Below, piece after piece: positions 8,355 through 14,810 of a stretch of 19,148 bases of DNA. Made by a program: the position numbers and the translations under genes. The first letter of the stretch is position 1. Every line of letters begins with the position of its first letter. The DNA comes from Coriobacteriia bacterium. Its GTDB lineage: Bacteria > Actinomycetota > Coriobacteriia > Coriobacteriales > Atopobiaceae. The stretch spans positions 1-19,148 of the forward strand of contig QAKZ01000087.1 in assembly GCA_003150175.1 (NCBI GenBank). The letters are read 5' to 3'. Below the pieces are notes generated by a model, which saw only the letters and a program-made list of their open reading frames with translations, was not told the DNA's origin and did not search any database.

Positions 8355-8956
8355 TACTTGTCCTCCGCGGTCTCGGCGGCCTTGGTGGCAGCGGTCTCAG
8401 TGGACTGGATGTAGTCGTAGCAGGTGTTGCCGGCATCGTCCGTGAGGTACTTGACCGTGAGGGCGCGCGCGGCGAGCTCGCCGACGGCGAGGGTGAGGTC
8501 GTCCAGCTCGGAGGACTGGGCGTTGGGGACGACCTTGCGCCAGCGTCGTCCGTCCTTGAGCACGAGCTCGAGCACGGCCGGCCACGTCTCGTCGGAGTTG
8601 CCGTTGTGCTTGACCGTGATCATGCCCTCCTCGTCCTTGACGTTGTCGGAGCCGTACATGACCTTGAGGGTGGCGGCCTTGATCTCGGCGAGCGTGAGCT
8701 GTGCGCTCTCGACACGGGAGGTCTGCGGCGAGGCCATGAGGTCGCCGTTCATGTCCTTGATGTCCTCGGAGTCGGTGTCGAGCGTCTCGACGTAGCCGTC
8801 CTCGCTGATGTAGCCGAGGCATTTCCACGCAGCGGGCAGCGCGGTCTTGTAGTCGGTCGGCAGCGCCGTTCCGGCGGGCGCGGTGAAGATGTAACCGCCC
8901 TTTACTCCCTTGGCGCTGGAGACGTTGGCGACGTTGTTTTTGTTGCTTTCTGCCAT
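8354..8956 (-). CDS. Major tail protein (tail tube)
   Basis: This 200-residue protein starts MAESNKNNVANVSSAKGVKG. An AAGGAG site lies 5 bases before the ATG (AAGGAGCAATC-ATG). The sequence carries hallmarks of siphovirus tube proteins: a GGYIFTAPAGTALPTD opening after a flexible N-terminus, a strand pair around WKCLGYISEDGYVETLDTDS, an LTLAEIKAATLKVMYGSDNV helix-strand unit, and alternating strands to the end. The Thr/Ala/Glu-rich C-terminus (TETAATKAAETAEDK) is likely disordered. The protein polymerises into the hollow tube around the tape measure. It sits after the tail terminator and before the chaperones, the standard order. Confidence 0.9.
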   Translation of the reverse strand: MAESNKNNVANVSSAKGVKGGYIFTAPAGTALPTDYKTALPAAWKCLGYISEDGYVETLDTDSEDIKDMNGDLMASPQTSRVESAQLTLAEIKAATLKVMYGSDNVKDEEGMITVKHNGNSDETWPAVLELVLKDGRRWRKVVPNAQSSELDDLTLAVGELAARALTVKYLTDDAGNTCYDYIQSTETAATKAAETAEDK

Positions 8957-8965
8957 GATTGCTCC

Positions 8966-9307
8966 TTATTCGCAGATGGTCAGGTTGATGTTCGTCTGGT
9001 ATCTGGGAGCCCCCGTGTCGGGGTCGTCCCATCGGTACGTGCCGTCGGGAACGGCCGAGAACACGTTCGGCTCGTCCTCGATGGCGGCGCACGCCCGCTC
9101 GACGGCCTCGGCGATCTCGCGTGCGCGCCTGCGGGTCTTCGCCCACGACGTGGCGAGCACGCGCGGGGACTGGATGAACCGTGTCGCGCTCGTGGCGGCA
9201 AGGGTGACCTGGACGAACTCATCGGGTCTCTCGCGCGGCACGTCGGGCACGCACTTGATGCCGGTCGCGTCCATGAGCCGCTTGGCGACAACCCTCTCGA
9301 TGTCCAT
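8966..9307 (-). CDS. Tail terminator / tail completion protein
   Basis: This 113-residue protein starts MDIERVVAKRLMDATGIKCV. It has the layout of small tail terminators (lambda gpU / HK97 gp10-region type): an N-terminal helix, a strand region (EFVQVTLAATSATRF), a central helix (TSWAKTRRRAREIAEAVERACAAIED), and a final strand segment (GTYRWDDPDTGAPRYQTNIN) ending in LTICE. Tail terminators cap the tube when it reaches the length set by the tape measure, and then bind the head. The ATG overlaps the preceding TGA (TGATG). The assignment rests on size, order and secondary-structure pattern, so it is less certain than the tube or tape measure. Confidence 0.75.
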   Translation of the reverse strand: MDIERVVAKRLMDATGIKCVPDVPRERPDEFVQVTLAATSATRFIQSPRVLATSWAKTRRRAREIAEAVERACAAIEDEPNVFSAVPDGTYRWDDPDTGAPRYQTNINLTICE

Positions 9308-9600
9308 CAGTCACCTCCAAAGATTGCCTGCAAGCGGTTGTGCTTCTTCTCGCTGCGGAAGGCGTGGACGCTCTCCGTGTGGAGCGAGCGCCCCTTGGCG
9401 AGGGAGCCGCTCATGACGTCCGAGGCATAGCCTGCGCCCTCCCCCGGTTTCGGGCTAAACGATGCGTTGGCGGACGCGACGACAGCGTTTGCCTTCTGGT
9501 CGAGCATGGCCTGCACGCCCCCGCCGTTCATGACCTCGGCGTATCCGCCGCGGTTCCAGCCCTTCCACTTGATCTTGACCTCGCACTTCGCCTTAGCCAT
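9307..9600 (-). CDS. HK97 gp10-like head-tail joining / minor virion protein
   Basis: This 97-residue basic protein starts MAKAKCEVKIKWKGWNRGGY. It has the pattern of the HK97 gp10 family: a short strand, a helix (GVQAMLDQKANAVVASANAS), a Gly-rich loop, then strands with R-S-L-H-T-E-S-V-H-A and a final helix. Members sit between the head-closure and tail-terminator genes in many siphoviruses, as here, and act at the head-tail neck. The first 8 bases overlap the end of the previous gene and the TGA overlaps the next ATG, so translation is probably coupled on both sides. The exact virion position is inferred from gene order. Confidence 0.72.
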   Translation of the reverse strand: MAKAKCEVKIKWKGWNRGGYAEVMNGGGVQAMLDQKANAVVASANASFSPKPGEGAGYASDVMSGSLAKGRSLHTESVHAFRSEKKHNRLQAIFGGD

Positions 9601-9934
9601 CGGTTCGGGTCACCTCGCAGGTGAGGTCCCAGGGGCCGGGCGTATTGGCCGCGGTGTATCGCTTGGGGTCGCCGACCACCTTGTAGTCGGTGCCGCGCAC
9701 CGTGACCGTCGCGTCCCTGAGGTCAACGTCCGCGCCCTTCGGGAAGCAGAGCGTGTAGGCGACCGTCACGCCGTTCGGGCGCGTCGAGTCGAGGTCGGCG
9801 GTCGCGCCGGGGCACACCACGACGTTGTCGACCGCCGCCTCGGTCACCGTCTCACCGGTGGGCTCGCCAAGCTCGTCGTATGACTGGGCCGCATTGCGCA
9901 CGGTCACGGTCTCGCCGGAGATGAGGCACATCAT
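9593..9934 (-). CDS. Head closure / head-tail stopper protein
   Basis: This 113-residue, beta-rich protein starts MMCLISGETVTVRNAAQSYD. ATG-ATG at 9929-9934 offers two adjacent starts, of which the first overlaps the previous TGA. The alternating strands (ETVTVRN, NVVVCPGATADLD, VTVAYTLCFPKGADVDLRDATVTVRGTDYKVVGDP) fit the SPP1 gp16 / HK97 gp7-like stopper fold. Such proteins plug the connector after DNA packaging. The phrase F-P-K-G-x-D-V-x-L-R-x-A-x-V-x-V-R-G-x-x-Y-x-V is what I recall for this family in actinobacterial phages. It lies directly after the connector adaptor, as expected. Confidence 0.77.
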   Translation of the reverse strand: MMCLISGETVTVRNAAQSYDELGEPTGETVTEAAVDNVVVCPGATADLDSTRPNGVTVAYTLCFPKGADVDLRDATVTVRGTDYKVVGDPKRYTAANTPGPWDLTCEVTRTDG

Positions 9935-10326
9935 TCGGCCACCCCTCCCCTCTCCAGCGGCGTGAGCGACCCGAGCGCCTGACCGGTGAGGCCGAGGCGC
10001 CTGAGGTCGCTCTTACCTAGGTACATATCGCCGAGCGCCGAGCCGTAGGTCACCGATGCCGTATAGATGCCCGCCCCCTGGCTGTACTGCGTGGCGCCGG
10101 CCATCGCGGACGGTGCCGAGAGCACGCGGTTGACGAGCAGGCAGCACACGGCGGGGGCCGCTCGGTCGAATGCCGGGCACGCCCCCTCGGTGTACTCGCC
10201 GATTCGGTCCTCGAATGCCGCGAGCATCAGGTCCGATGCGTCCTGCAGCAGCACCCCGGTGCGGGCCTCGTCCGCGGGCTCGCCGTAGCGGGCCTTGTAG
10301 TCGTCGACGCTGGCGAGCGCGGCCAT
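9931..10326 (-). CDS. Head-tail connector adaptor (gp6/gp15-like)
   Basis: This 131-residue protein starts MAALASVDDYKARYGEPADE and lies 2 bases after the previous stop. The helical N-terminus (VDDYKARYG, VLLQDASDLMLAAFEDRIGEY) and the central helix (PAVCCLLVNRVLSAPSA) match the all-alpha adaptor proteins (HK97 gp6, SPP1 gp15) that bind under the portal as a 12-mer ring. The A-L-x-x-x-x-D-Y-x-x-R-Y-G opening is common in this family. The C-terminus has GDMYLGKSDLRRLGLTG, also common in gp6-like proteins. The stop is an ATGA overlap with the stopper gene. Confidence is good because sequence style and gene order agree. Confidence 0.82.
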   Translation of the reverse strand: MAALASVDDYKARYGEPADEARTGVLLQDASDLMLAAFEDRIGEYTEGACPAFDRAAPAVCCLLVNRVLSAPSAMAGATQYSQGAGIYTASVTYGSALGDMYLGKSDLRRLGLTGQALGSLTPLERGGVAE

Positions 10327-10328
10327 CG

Positions 10329-10526
10329 CTACTCGGCCTCCATGATCCCGGCGTCGACGAGGGCCTGCACGACCTTCGCGACGGTCGGGCTGGCGCCGGG
10401 GTTGGCGACCTTCTTTGGCACGACGAGCGGCTTGCCGTCGGGCGAGACGAGCGCCACGTGCTGCGGGAGGATGCTGGACGCCTTGCCCACGTCCTCCACG
10501 ATGAATTTCTGGACTAGCTGAGCCAT
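10329..10526 (-). CDS. Small post-capsid protein (possible head fibre/decoration)
   Basis: This 65-residue protein starts MAQLVQKFIVEDVGKASSIL. AGGGGG 7 bases before the ATG and the capsid stop 11 bases upstream support this start. The longer open frame above it is a shadow of the capsid gene. Its layout is an N-terminal strand segment, a central Pro/Lys-rich turn (SPDGKPLVVPKKVANPG), and a C-terminal helix (SPTVAKVVQALVDAGIMEAE). Small proteins of this kind directly follow the capsid gene in many siphoviruses and are often annotated as head fibre or decoration proteins. The C-terminal helix recalls phi29-type head fibre proteins, but this resemblance is weak and I cannot confirm it without a search. 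Confidence 0.7.
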   Translation of the reverse strand: MAQLVQKFIVEDVGKASSILPQHVALVSPDGKPLVVPKKVANPGASPTVAKVVQALVDAGIMEAE

Positions 10527-10537
10527 CTCGGTACCCC

Positions 10538-11425
10538 CTAGGCGCTCTTGAGGACGGCGAAGGCCTTCGGGTCGAGTACCGCGTATGCCAGGACGGCCTC
10601 GGTGCGGTAGGCGATCTGGTTGTAGCCCTTCAGGTCCTGACCGGTGTTGTCGGGGTCGCCGTACTCGATGACCTCGGCGGTGATGTCGCGGACCATGCCC
10701 CACTTGATTGCGGAGAAGTCGCCCATGATCGCGGAGACCTTGGTCGGGGTCTTGGCGAGACGGCCGTTCACGGTGCCGGACACGGAGGCGGGGATGCCGT
10801 CGAGGTTGCCCACGTTGAGGGACAGCGGCACCTCGGGGTACAAGCGCTGCCCGGTGGCGGGCACGCGCAGCTTGCGCAGCTCGGAGGCGAACTGGCGGCT
10901 CATGGCGATGCCGTTGATGCCGTAGTCGAGCAGGGCGTCGGAGAGGGAGTCGATGTCGTCGACCGGGGAGTCGGTCTTGGCGACGCTGTGGACGTCCTTG
11001 TCAGCGGTCAGGGCGGTGTAGCCCGTGAGGCCGAGGCCGGTCTTGGGGTTGATGGCGTGGTAGACGATGTAGTCGAGCGCGCGGCCCGCGGCGGCGGTCT
11101 GGTCGGCGATGATGTTGGAGATGATCTCCAGCTGGTTGTCCTCGTCGGCCCACTTCAGCTCGTCGGAGACGCGCGTGGTCGTGACGATCTTGGCGCGCTT
11201 TGCGACTACGGGGTCGGTGGAGATCTCGGAGCCGGACTTCTTGCCGCCCTCGGCGACGACCTCGGCCTCTGCGGTCGGGTTGAACACGAGGTAGGTCGTG
11301 TCCGCGAACTTCTGCGGGGTGCTGGGGCTCAGCGTGGCGATGGTGGAGGTGTCCTACACCTTGCCGATGATGGTGGATACCACGCTGGACGGCAGCTTGA
11401 TTTTCTGGGTGTCGTTTGCAGCCAT
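10538..11425 (-). CDS. Major capsid protein (HK97 fold) interrupted by an in-frame amber codon
   Basis: The natural start is the ATG at 11423-11425, with an AAAGG site upstream, 25 bases after the scaffold stop. The frame reads MAANDTQKIKLPSSVVSTII-GKV, then TAG at 11354-11356, then DTSTIATLSPSTPQKFADTT and onward in the same frame to TAG at 10538-10540. Without the amber the protein would be 295 residues. The rest is typical of an HK97-type coat: FNPTAEAEVVAEGGKKSGSE, TTTRVSDELKWADEDNQLEI, and a strand-rich C-terminus with AYAVLDPKAFAVLKSA. A CAG to TAG change is the simplest origin of the break. Translation restarting at the GTG at 11285-11287 would give only 249 residues and lose the N-terminal arm. 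As written, the gene cannot give full-length coat without suppression, so this could be a decayed prophage gene, a mutant, or a base-call error. Confidence 0.9.
11354..11356 (-). other. Premature TAG (amber) codon 24 in the major capsid gene
   Basis: On the minus strand the bases around the stop are GGTGTAGGACACC. The codons are GTG TAG GAC ACC in the capsid frame. Conserved-looking coat sequence continues in the same frame on both sides with no shift. The stop sits in a short perfect inverted repeat (GGTGT-AGG-ACACC, 11348-11360). Replacing T by C would restore CAG (Gln). Confidence 0.93.
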
Positions 11426-11450
11426 TTCTGTGCCTTTCTTCGGGTTTGGC

Positions 11451-11909
11451 TTACTTCAGGAGGCGCTTGGCGAAGTCTCGCAGCGCCTCGTCCCCGCCCT
11501 TGCCGCCCTTGTCGAAGCTGCCGGGCTTCTCCACTCGCGGCGCGGGCTTTGTCTTGAATGCGGCGAGCATCTTGTCGCACCATGCGGCCATGCTCTCCTC
11601 GTCCTCGCCGACGATGAGGTCCGCGGGGACTCCCTTCTCCTGCGCGACCTTGGCGGCGGTCTTGGCTCGCGCCTCGGCCTTCTCCTTGGCGTCGAGTCGC
11701 TTCTCGAGCTCCGCGACCTTCTCGTCGGCGGTCTTCTTCGCCTGGTTGGCCTCGTCGAGTGCGCTTGCCGCGCCCTTGTTGGCCTTGGCCTGCTTCTCCC
11801 ACTTGCGGGAGTGCGCCTTCTCGGCCTCGTAGAGCGCCTTGTAGTCGGGCTCCTCGCCCCCGGTCGGCTCCGTACCGCCCGTGGGCTCCGTGTTGGTCTC
11901 TGCTGCCAT
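11451..11909 (-). CDS. Capsid scaffolding protein
   Basis: This 152-residue, highly charged protein starts MAAETNTEPTGGTEPTGGEE, with an AAAGGA site before the ATG. Residues 1-25 are a disordered Thr/Gly/Glu run. Residues about 25-95 form a long charged helix or coiled coil (YKALYEAEKAHSRKWEKQAK, then ADEKVAELEKRLDAKEKAEA). The end carries a basic, Gly-rich helix (RVEKPGSFDKGGKGGDEALR). This is the classic form of phage scaffolds, including the C-terminal basic part that binds coat, and it directly precedes the major capsid gene. Scaffolds guide procapsid assembly and then leave. No protease gene is seen nearby, so removal is probably by exit rather than by a phage-encoded protease in this window (inference). 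Confidence 0.9.
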   Translation of the reverse strand: MAAETNTEPTGGTEPTGGEEPDYKALYEAEKAHSRKWEKQAKANKGAASALDEANQAKKTADEKVAELEKRLDAKEKAEARAKTAAKVAQEKGVPADLIVGEDEESMAAWCDKMLAAFKTKPAPRVEKPGSFDKGGKGGDEALRDFAKRLLK

Positions 11910-12053
11910 ATCGCGTCCTTTCCCGGACCGTGCGGCCCGTCGGGCCAGCCGTGCGGCCGAGCCCCTTAGATGTGCGTTTCGGGCCGTGCGGCCCTGTCGC
12001 GCGACAGTGTCCTACGGGCGTGAGATTTGGCCTGTTTGGCGTTTTTCGGCATG
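11910..12053 (-). repeat. Non-coding leader with three CCGTGCGGCC repeats and a 14-bp palindrome
   Basis: This gap before the scaffold gene holds no credible gene. Three direct copies of CCGTGCGGCC lie at 11928-11937, 11949-11958 and 11984-11993. The third is embedded in GGGCC-GTGC-GGCCC (11981-11994). A GGCCC-GTC-GGGCC hairpin lies at 11934-11946. A perfect 14-bp palindrome, CTGTCGC|GCGACAG, lies at 11994-12007. The block lies between the terminator-like hairpins and the scaffold/capsid genes. It could be a structured 5' leader, a protein-binding site, or the start region of a capsid transcript. I see no convincing -35/-10 pair on the minus strand. Confidence 0.55.
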
Positions 12054-12075
12054 AAAAAAGCCGCCCGTGGGCGGC
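12054..12075 (-). terminator. Rho-independent terminator after the minor head gene
   Basis: On the minus strand GCCGCC-CACG-GGCGGC is a 6-bp pure G/C stem with a tetraloop, followed by TTTTTT. It lies 64 bases after the minor head gene stop. It would end or attenuate transcription between the packaging/portal genes and the scaffold/capsid genes. Confidence 0.8.
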
Positions 12076-12093
12076 CATGCGGTATGATGAGAT

Positions 12094-12149
12094 TAGGCGG
12101 AAGCTGTTTGACTCACCTATTGAGACATGCAGCTCCCGCCTATTTTTTT
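12094..12149 (+). terminator. Plus-strand long hairpin with T-run; candidate small antisense RNA
   Basis: On the plus strand AGGCGGAAGCTG (12095-12106) pairs with CAGCTCCCGCCT (12130-12141), with one mismatch. An inner stem GACTCA/TGAGAC (12110-12115, 12121-12126, one mismatch) closes a CCTAT loop. TTTTTTT follows at 12143-12149. This is the form of an intrinsic terminator reading left to right, yet no plus-strand gene lies to the left. A TATGAT (12083-12088) sits about 7 bases before the stem and could be a -10 box, but no good -35 box is visible. If used, it would make an RNA of about 55 nt that is nearly all hairpin and antisense to the minor head gene's stop region. Confidence 0.55.
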
Positions 12150-13411
12150 ATCGTTTGGAGCGACCCGTCGTGCCCCAGCATCCGCACTTCGGCGATTCCG
12201 TACCTCTTCATGTACTTGCGTATCCACGCTTCGGCTTGGCTGTCGGTAACCGACTTGTTCTCGCTGACGTCGAAGACGGCGAACCGCACCCCGCTCTTGT
12301 TGGCCACGGACTTCATGTGCGACTTGAACGTGTTCTCCGATTTCGACGTGTACACGGTCTTGATTTCGATGCCCGTGGACAGGTCGGCGCGGCTTACGGT
12401 CGTTTTTCCCTGCGCGTTCTCGCTCTTCAGGTGCACCTCGTCTTCCCAGAACTCGGTCTTGTAGCCCAGTGCCGCCAGCTTCTCTGCGGTTCTCCTCTCT
12501 CCGGGGTCTACCCTCCACCTCTTTACCTTGTCGCGCCTCACCGCATCGTCCGTGAACGTTATGCCCTTATGCTCGCCGCCCGCGTACCAGGACGGGTCGC
12601 GTAGCTCTATCTCGGATGCGACGCGGTTGTTGAGGTAGGCGGTGTACGCCTTCCCCTCCTTGTTGCCGTGGCGCCTCACGAGCGCTTCGCGTTCGTCCTC
12701 CGGCATTGCGTACCAGTCGGAGGCGATGCCGTCGCGGCCTCCGAGCGCGGCCAGGCAGTCGTTATACCTCTCGTACATCCCGTCAGGGTCGTATCCCTTG
12801 ACCGTAGTCACCCCGTCGAAGCCGGGGACGATTCGGCAGTCGCAGTGCGCGTGCGAGTGCTCGGCCGCCTCCTCGGTCTTGGCGTAGAAGCCGAACGACG
12901 CGAGCATGAGGCAGAACCCGCACGTCTCGCCACGGGGAACGCGGGCGTACCACGGCTTTGCCGGGTCTTTGCGCGCGTTGTGGGCGACGCACCTGTTGGC
13001 GGCGCGCCTGATCTCCTCGTCGACCCTCGTGACGCACCGCGAGACAAAGACCTCGGGGGCGCCCTCGACGACCTTGCCGATGAAATACCTAACCGCGCCG
13101 AGCGTGTCGTCCGGGTCTCGCATGGACTCGGCGACCGCCCGATACTTCCCGGGAAAGCCCTGCGACGCCCTGACCGCGTCGTAGTATTCGGCTGCCCTGG
13201 CGGCGGCGCACGTGTCGGCGTAGTACCCGAGCACCGCCTCGATCGTCTCGTACGCCCTCTCGCGGAGAGCGGCGACATCGCCGCCACCACCGCGCTCCCA
13301 GCTCGACAGCAGGGACTCGAGCGCCGGCCTCACCTTCGCCTGGGCGTCTGCCGACAGCGCGTTCACCTCATCGGTCAGCTCGTCCAGCAGGCTAGTCGGC
13401 ACCGCCGCCAT
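12140..13411 (-). CDS. MuF-type minor head protein with a CdiA-like nuclease C-terminus
   Basis: This 423-residue protein starts MAAVPTSLLDELTDEVNALS from the ATG at 13409-13411, preceded by GGAGG. It overlaps the portal end by 20 bases. Residues 1-145 are helical. Residues 155-200 hold the MuF/SPP1 gp7-like core with a metal-binding look: C164-x2-C167, then H185, H187, H189, C190 and C192. Minor head proteins bind the portal and may be ejected with DNA. Residues about 290-423 differ: a helix with E305 (GERRTAEKLAALGYK), D343, then E349-x-K351 (GIEIKTV), and a final alpha/beta unit. The E...D...ExK order fits a PD-(D/E)xK nuclease as in CdiA C-terminal tRNase toxins. The fusion is inferred from motif spacing. 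It ends in TAG inside the plus-strand hairpin. No immunity gene is visible downstream. Confidence 0.86.
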   Translation of the reverse strand: MAAVPTSLLDELTDEVNALSADAQAKVRPALESLLSSWERGGGGDVAALRERAYETIEAVLGYYADTCAAARAAEYYDAVRASQGFPGKYRAVAESMRDPDDTLGAVRYFIGKVVEGAPEVFVSRCVTRVDEEIRRAANRCVAHNARKDPAKPWYARVPRGETCGFCLMLASFGFYAKTEEAAEHSHAHCDCRIVPGFDGVTTVKGYDPDGMYERYNDCLAALGGRDGIASDWYAMPEDEREALVRRHGNKEGKAYTAYLNNRVASEIELRDPSWYAGGEHKGITFTDDAVRRDKVKRWRVDPGERRTAEKLAALGYKTEFWEDEVHLKSENAQGKTTVSRADLSTGIEIKTVYTSKSENTFKSHMKSVANKSGVRFAVFDVSENKSVTDSQAEAWIRKYMKRYGIAEVRMLGHDGSLQTIKK

Positions 13412-14810
13412 TCTCGCCCTCCTTCGGCTCGAACAGCGATGCGATAGCCGCGCCCGCCTGCGCCTTCTTGGCATCCGACTCGATGCGCTGGATCTGCTCG
13501 TCCGTGTAGTCGAGCATCTCGTAGGCCACCGTGGAGTTGGCGAGCTTCGGGAGCGCCTGCACCTGCTTGAGCAGCGCGTCGGACAGGCTCACCGTGGACG
13601 GGTACGCCGGGGACAGGAATCGCGGGTTGATCTCATGCCCCGCGTCGCGCTCGGTGGCGAAATCGGTGCCGTTCGCCACGGCGAGCGCCATGTAGGCCAC
13701 GTTGCGCAGCGCCGTGCCGTTGTCGCGGTTGAGGTTCTTGGCGTCGATGACCAAGGGCTCCAGGGACGCGGCGATAGCGTCCGAGGAGGACGGGTTGTCG
13801 TTGGACACGCCGAAGAAGCTCACCGGCACGTTGGTCACGGCGGACATCTGGCAGGCGAGCTGGCGAAGGTACTCGGTGAGCGGGGCCATCTGCAGCTGCG
13901 CGGACTGCCAGACCGTGGGCTTGTCGCCGTCGGGGTCTTTGGTGATCTCGTTGACAGCGCCCATGCTCGCGTCGTACTTGTTGTCATCGTTGAGCATCTT
14001 CTTGTAGGTTCCCAGAAGCCACGTCTGCGGCAGGGTCGCGGCCTCGGCGGCGACCTCCATGCGGGCGCGCTGTCGGATGGCGTCGTCGGTGATGCTCATC
14101 ACGGAGCGGCTGATGCGCGAGGTGCCGAAGGGGCGCTCGAGAGTCGCGCCGTGTGCCATCGGCTCCATGAGGCAGCGCCCCATCGAGTGCTCGCGGTACT
14201 CGGCTACCCACGAGCCGCCGTCGCGCGTGAGCACCACGAGGCTGTCGTCGGTGAGCAGGTGCACCACGGTCGGCACGCGCTCGGTGTCGCCGGGCATCTT
14301 CTTGGACTCAGCCACGACGAGGCCCGCCCTGATGGCCTTGCGAGCGTCGTCCCAGAGCGCCGCCGCCGCGGTGGCGGGGTAAGCCGAGATGACCGGGTAG
14401 CCGCCGCCGTCCGTCACGGTCCAGAAGCCGCAGCAGTGCTTCAGCTCGCCGATGAGGTTCTTGCGGTAGAGGCGCTCCAGCTGGTTCGACTCGCAGATGG
14501 CGCGGAGGGCCTTGCTCGTACGCTCGTCCGCGCACGTGTAACCGTTGAAGATGGAGCGGTCGGCGAGTGCGTGCACGGCCTTGCGGGGCCAGTCCACGCG
14601 CGGGTTGATCTTCTTGGCGAGGCTCGCCGGCATGGCGATGCCGAGGTCCTTCACCGACACGTGCCCGAGGTAGTAGTCCTCGCGCTCGAGGTTGCTGGCT
14701 CGATGCTCGCGCCAGACGGTCATGAGCTCGCGGACGAGCGCCGCGTCGCCCGGCTCCAAGCCTGCGGCGGATGCTACCTGCCCCGCCAGTTCCATGTTCA
14801 CTGCTGCCAT
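13392..14810 (-). CDS. Portal protein
   Basis: This 472-residue protein starts MAAVNMELAGQVASAAGLEP. The ATG at 14808-14810 shares a TGATG junction with the large terminase stop, with AGGAGG 10 bases upstream. The open frame extends 450 codons further upstream, but only as a shadow of terminase. Typical SPP1/HK97-type portal features are visible: NLEREDYYLGHVSVKDLGIA near residue 40, RVDWPRKAVHALADRSIFNG, the crown/wing helices in the middle, and SFFGVSNDNPSSSDAIAASL around residue 345, the common portal motif before the long C-terminal helix. The portal is the dodecameric channel through which terminase pumps DNA. The second Met (14795) is an alternative start. It ends TAG after the acidic EPKEGENGGGAD tail. 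Confidence 0.93.
   Translation of the reverse strand: MAAVNMELAGQVASAAGLEPGDAALVRELMTVWREHRASNLEREDYYLGHVSVKDLGIAMPASLAKKINPRVDWPRKAVHALADRSIFNGYTCADERTSKALRAICESNQLERLYRKNLIGELKHCCGFWTVTDGGGYPVISAYPATAAAALWDDARKAIRAGLVVAESKKMPGDTERVPTVVHLLTDDSLVVLTRDGGSWVAEYREHSMGRCLMEPMAHGATLERPFGTSRISRSVMSITDDAIRQRARMEVAAEAATLPQTWLLGTYKKMLNDDNKYDASMGAVNEITKDPDGDKPTVWQSAQLQMAPLTEYLRQLACQMSAVTNVPVSFFGVSNDNPSSSDAIAASLEPLVIDAKNLNRDNGTALRNVAYMALAVANGTDFATERDAGHEINPRFLSPAYPSTVSLSDALLKQVQALPKLANSTVAYEMLDYTDEQIQRIESDAKKAQAGAAIASLFEPKEGENGGGAD

Noticed and set aside
10538..11425. Genome-wide reassignment of TAG to an amino acid, to explain the capsid amber
   Set aside because: At least eight genes in the window end in TAG at sensible places just before the next start, including the capsid gene itself.
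11928..11993. Three CCGTGCGGCC copies as a CRISPR array
   Set aside because: The repeats are only 10 bases long with unequal short spacing (21 and 35 bases), which does not fit a CRISPR array.
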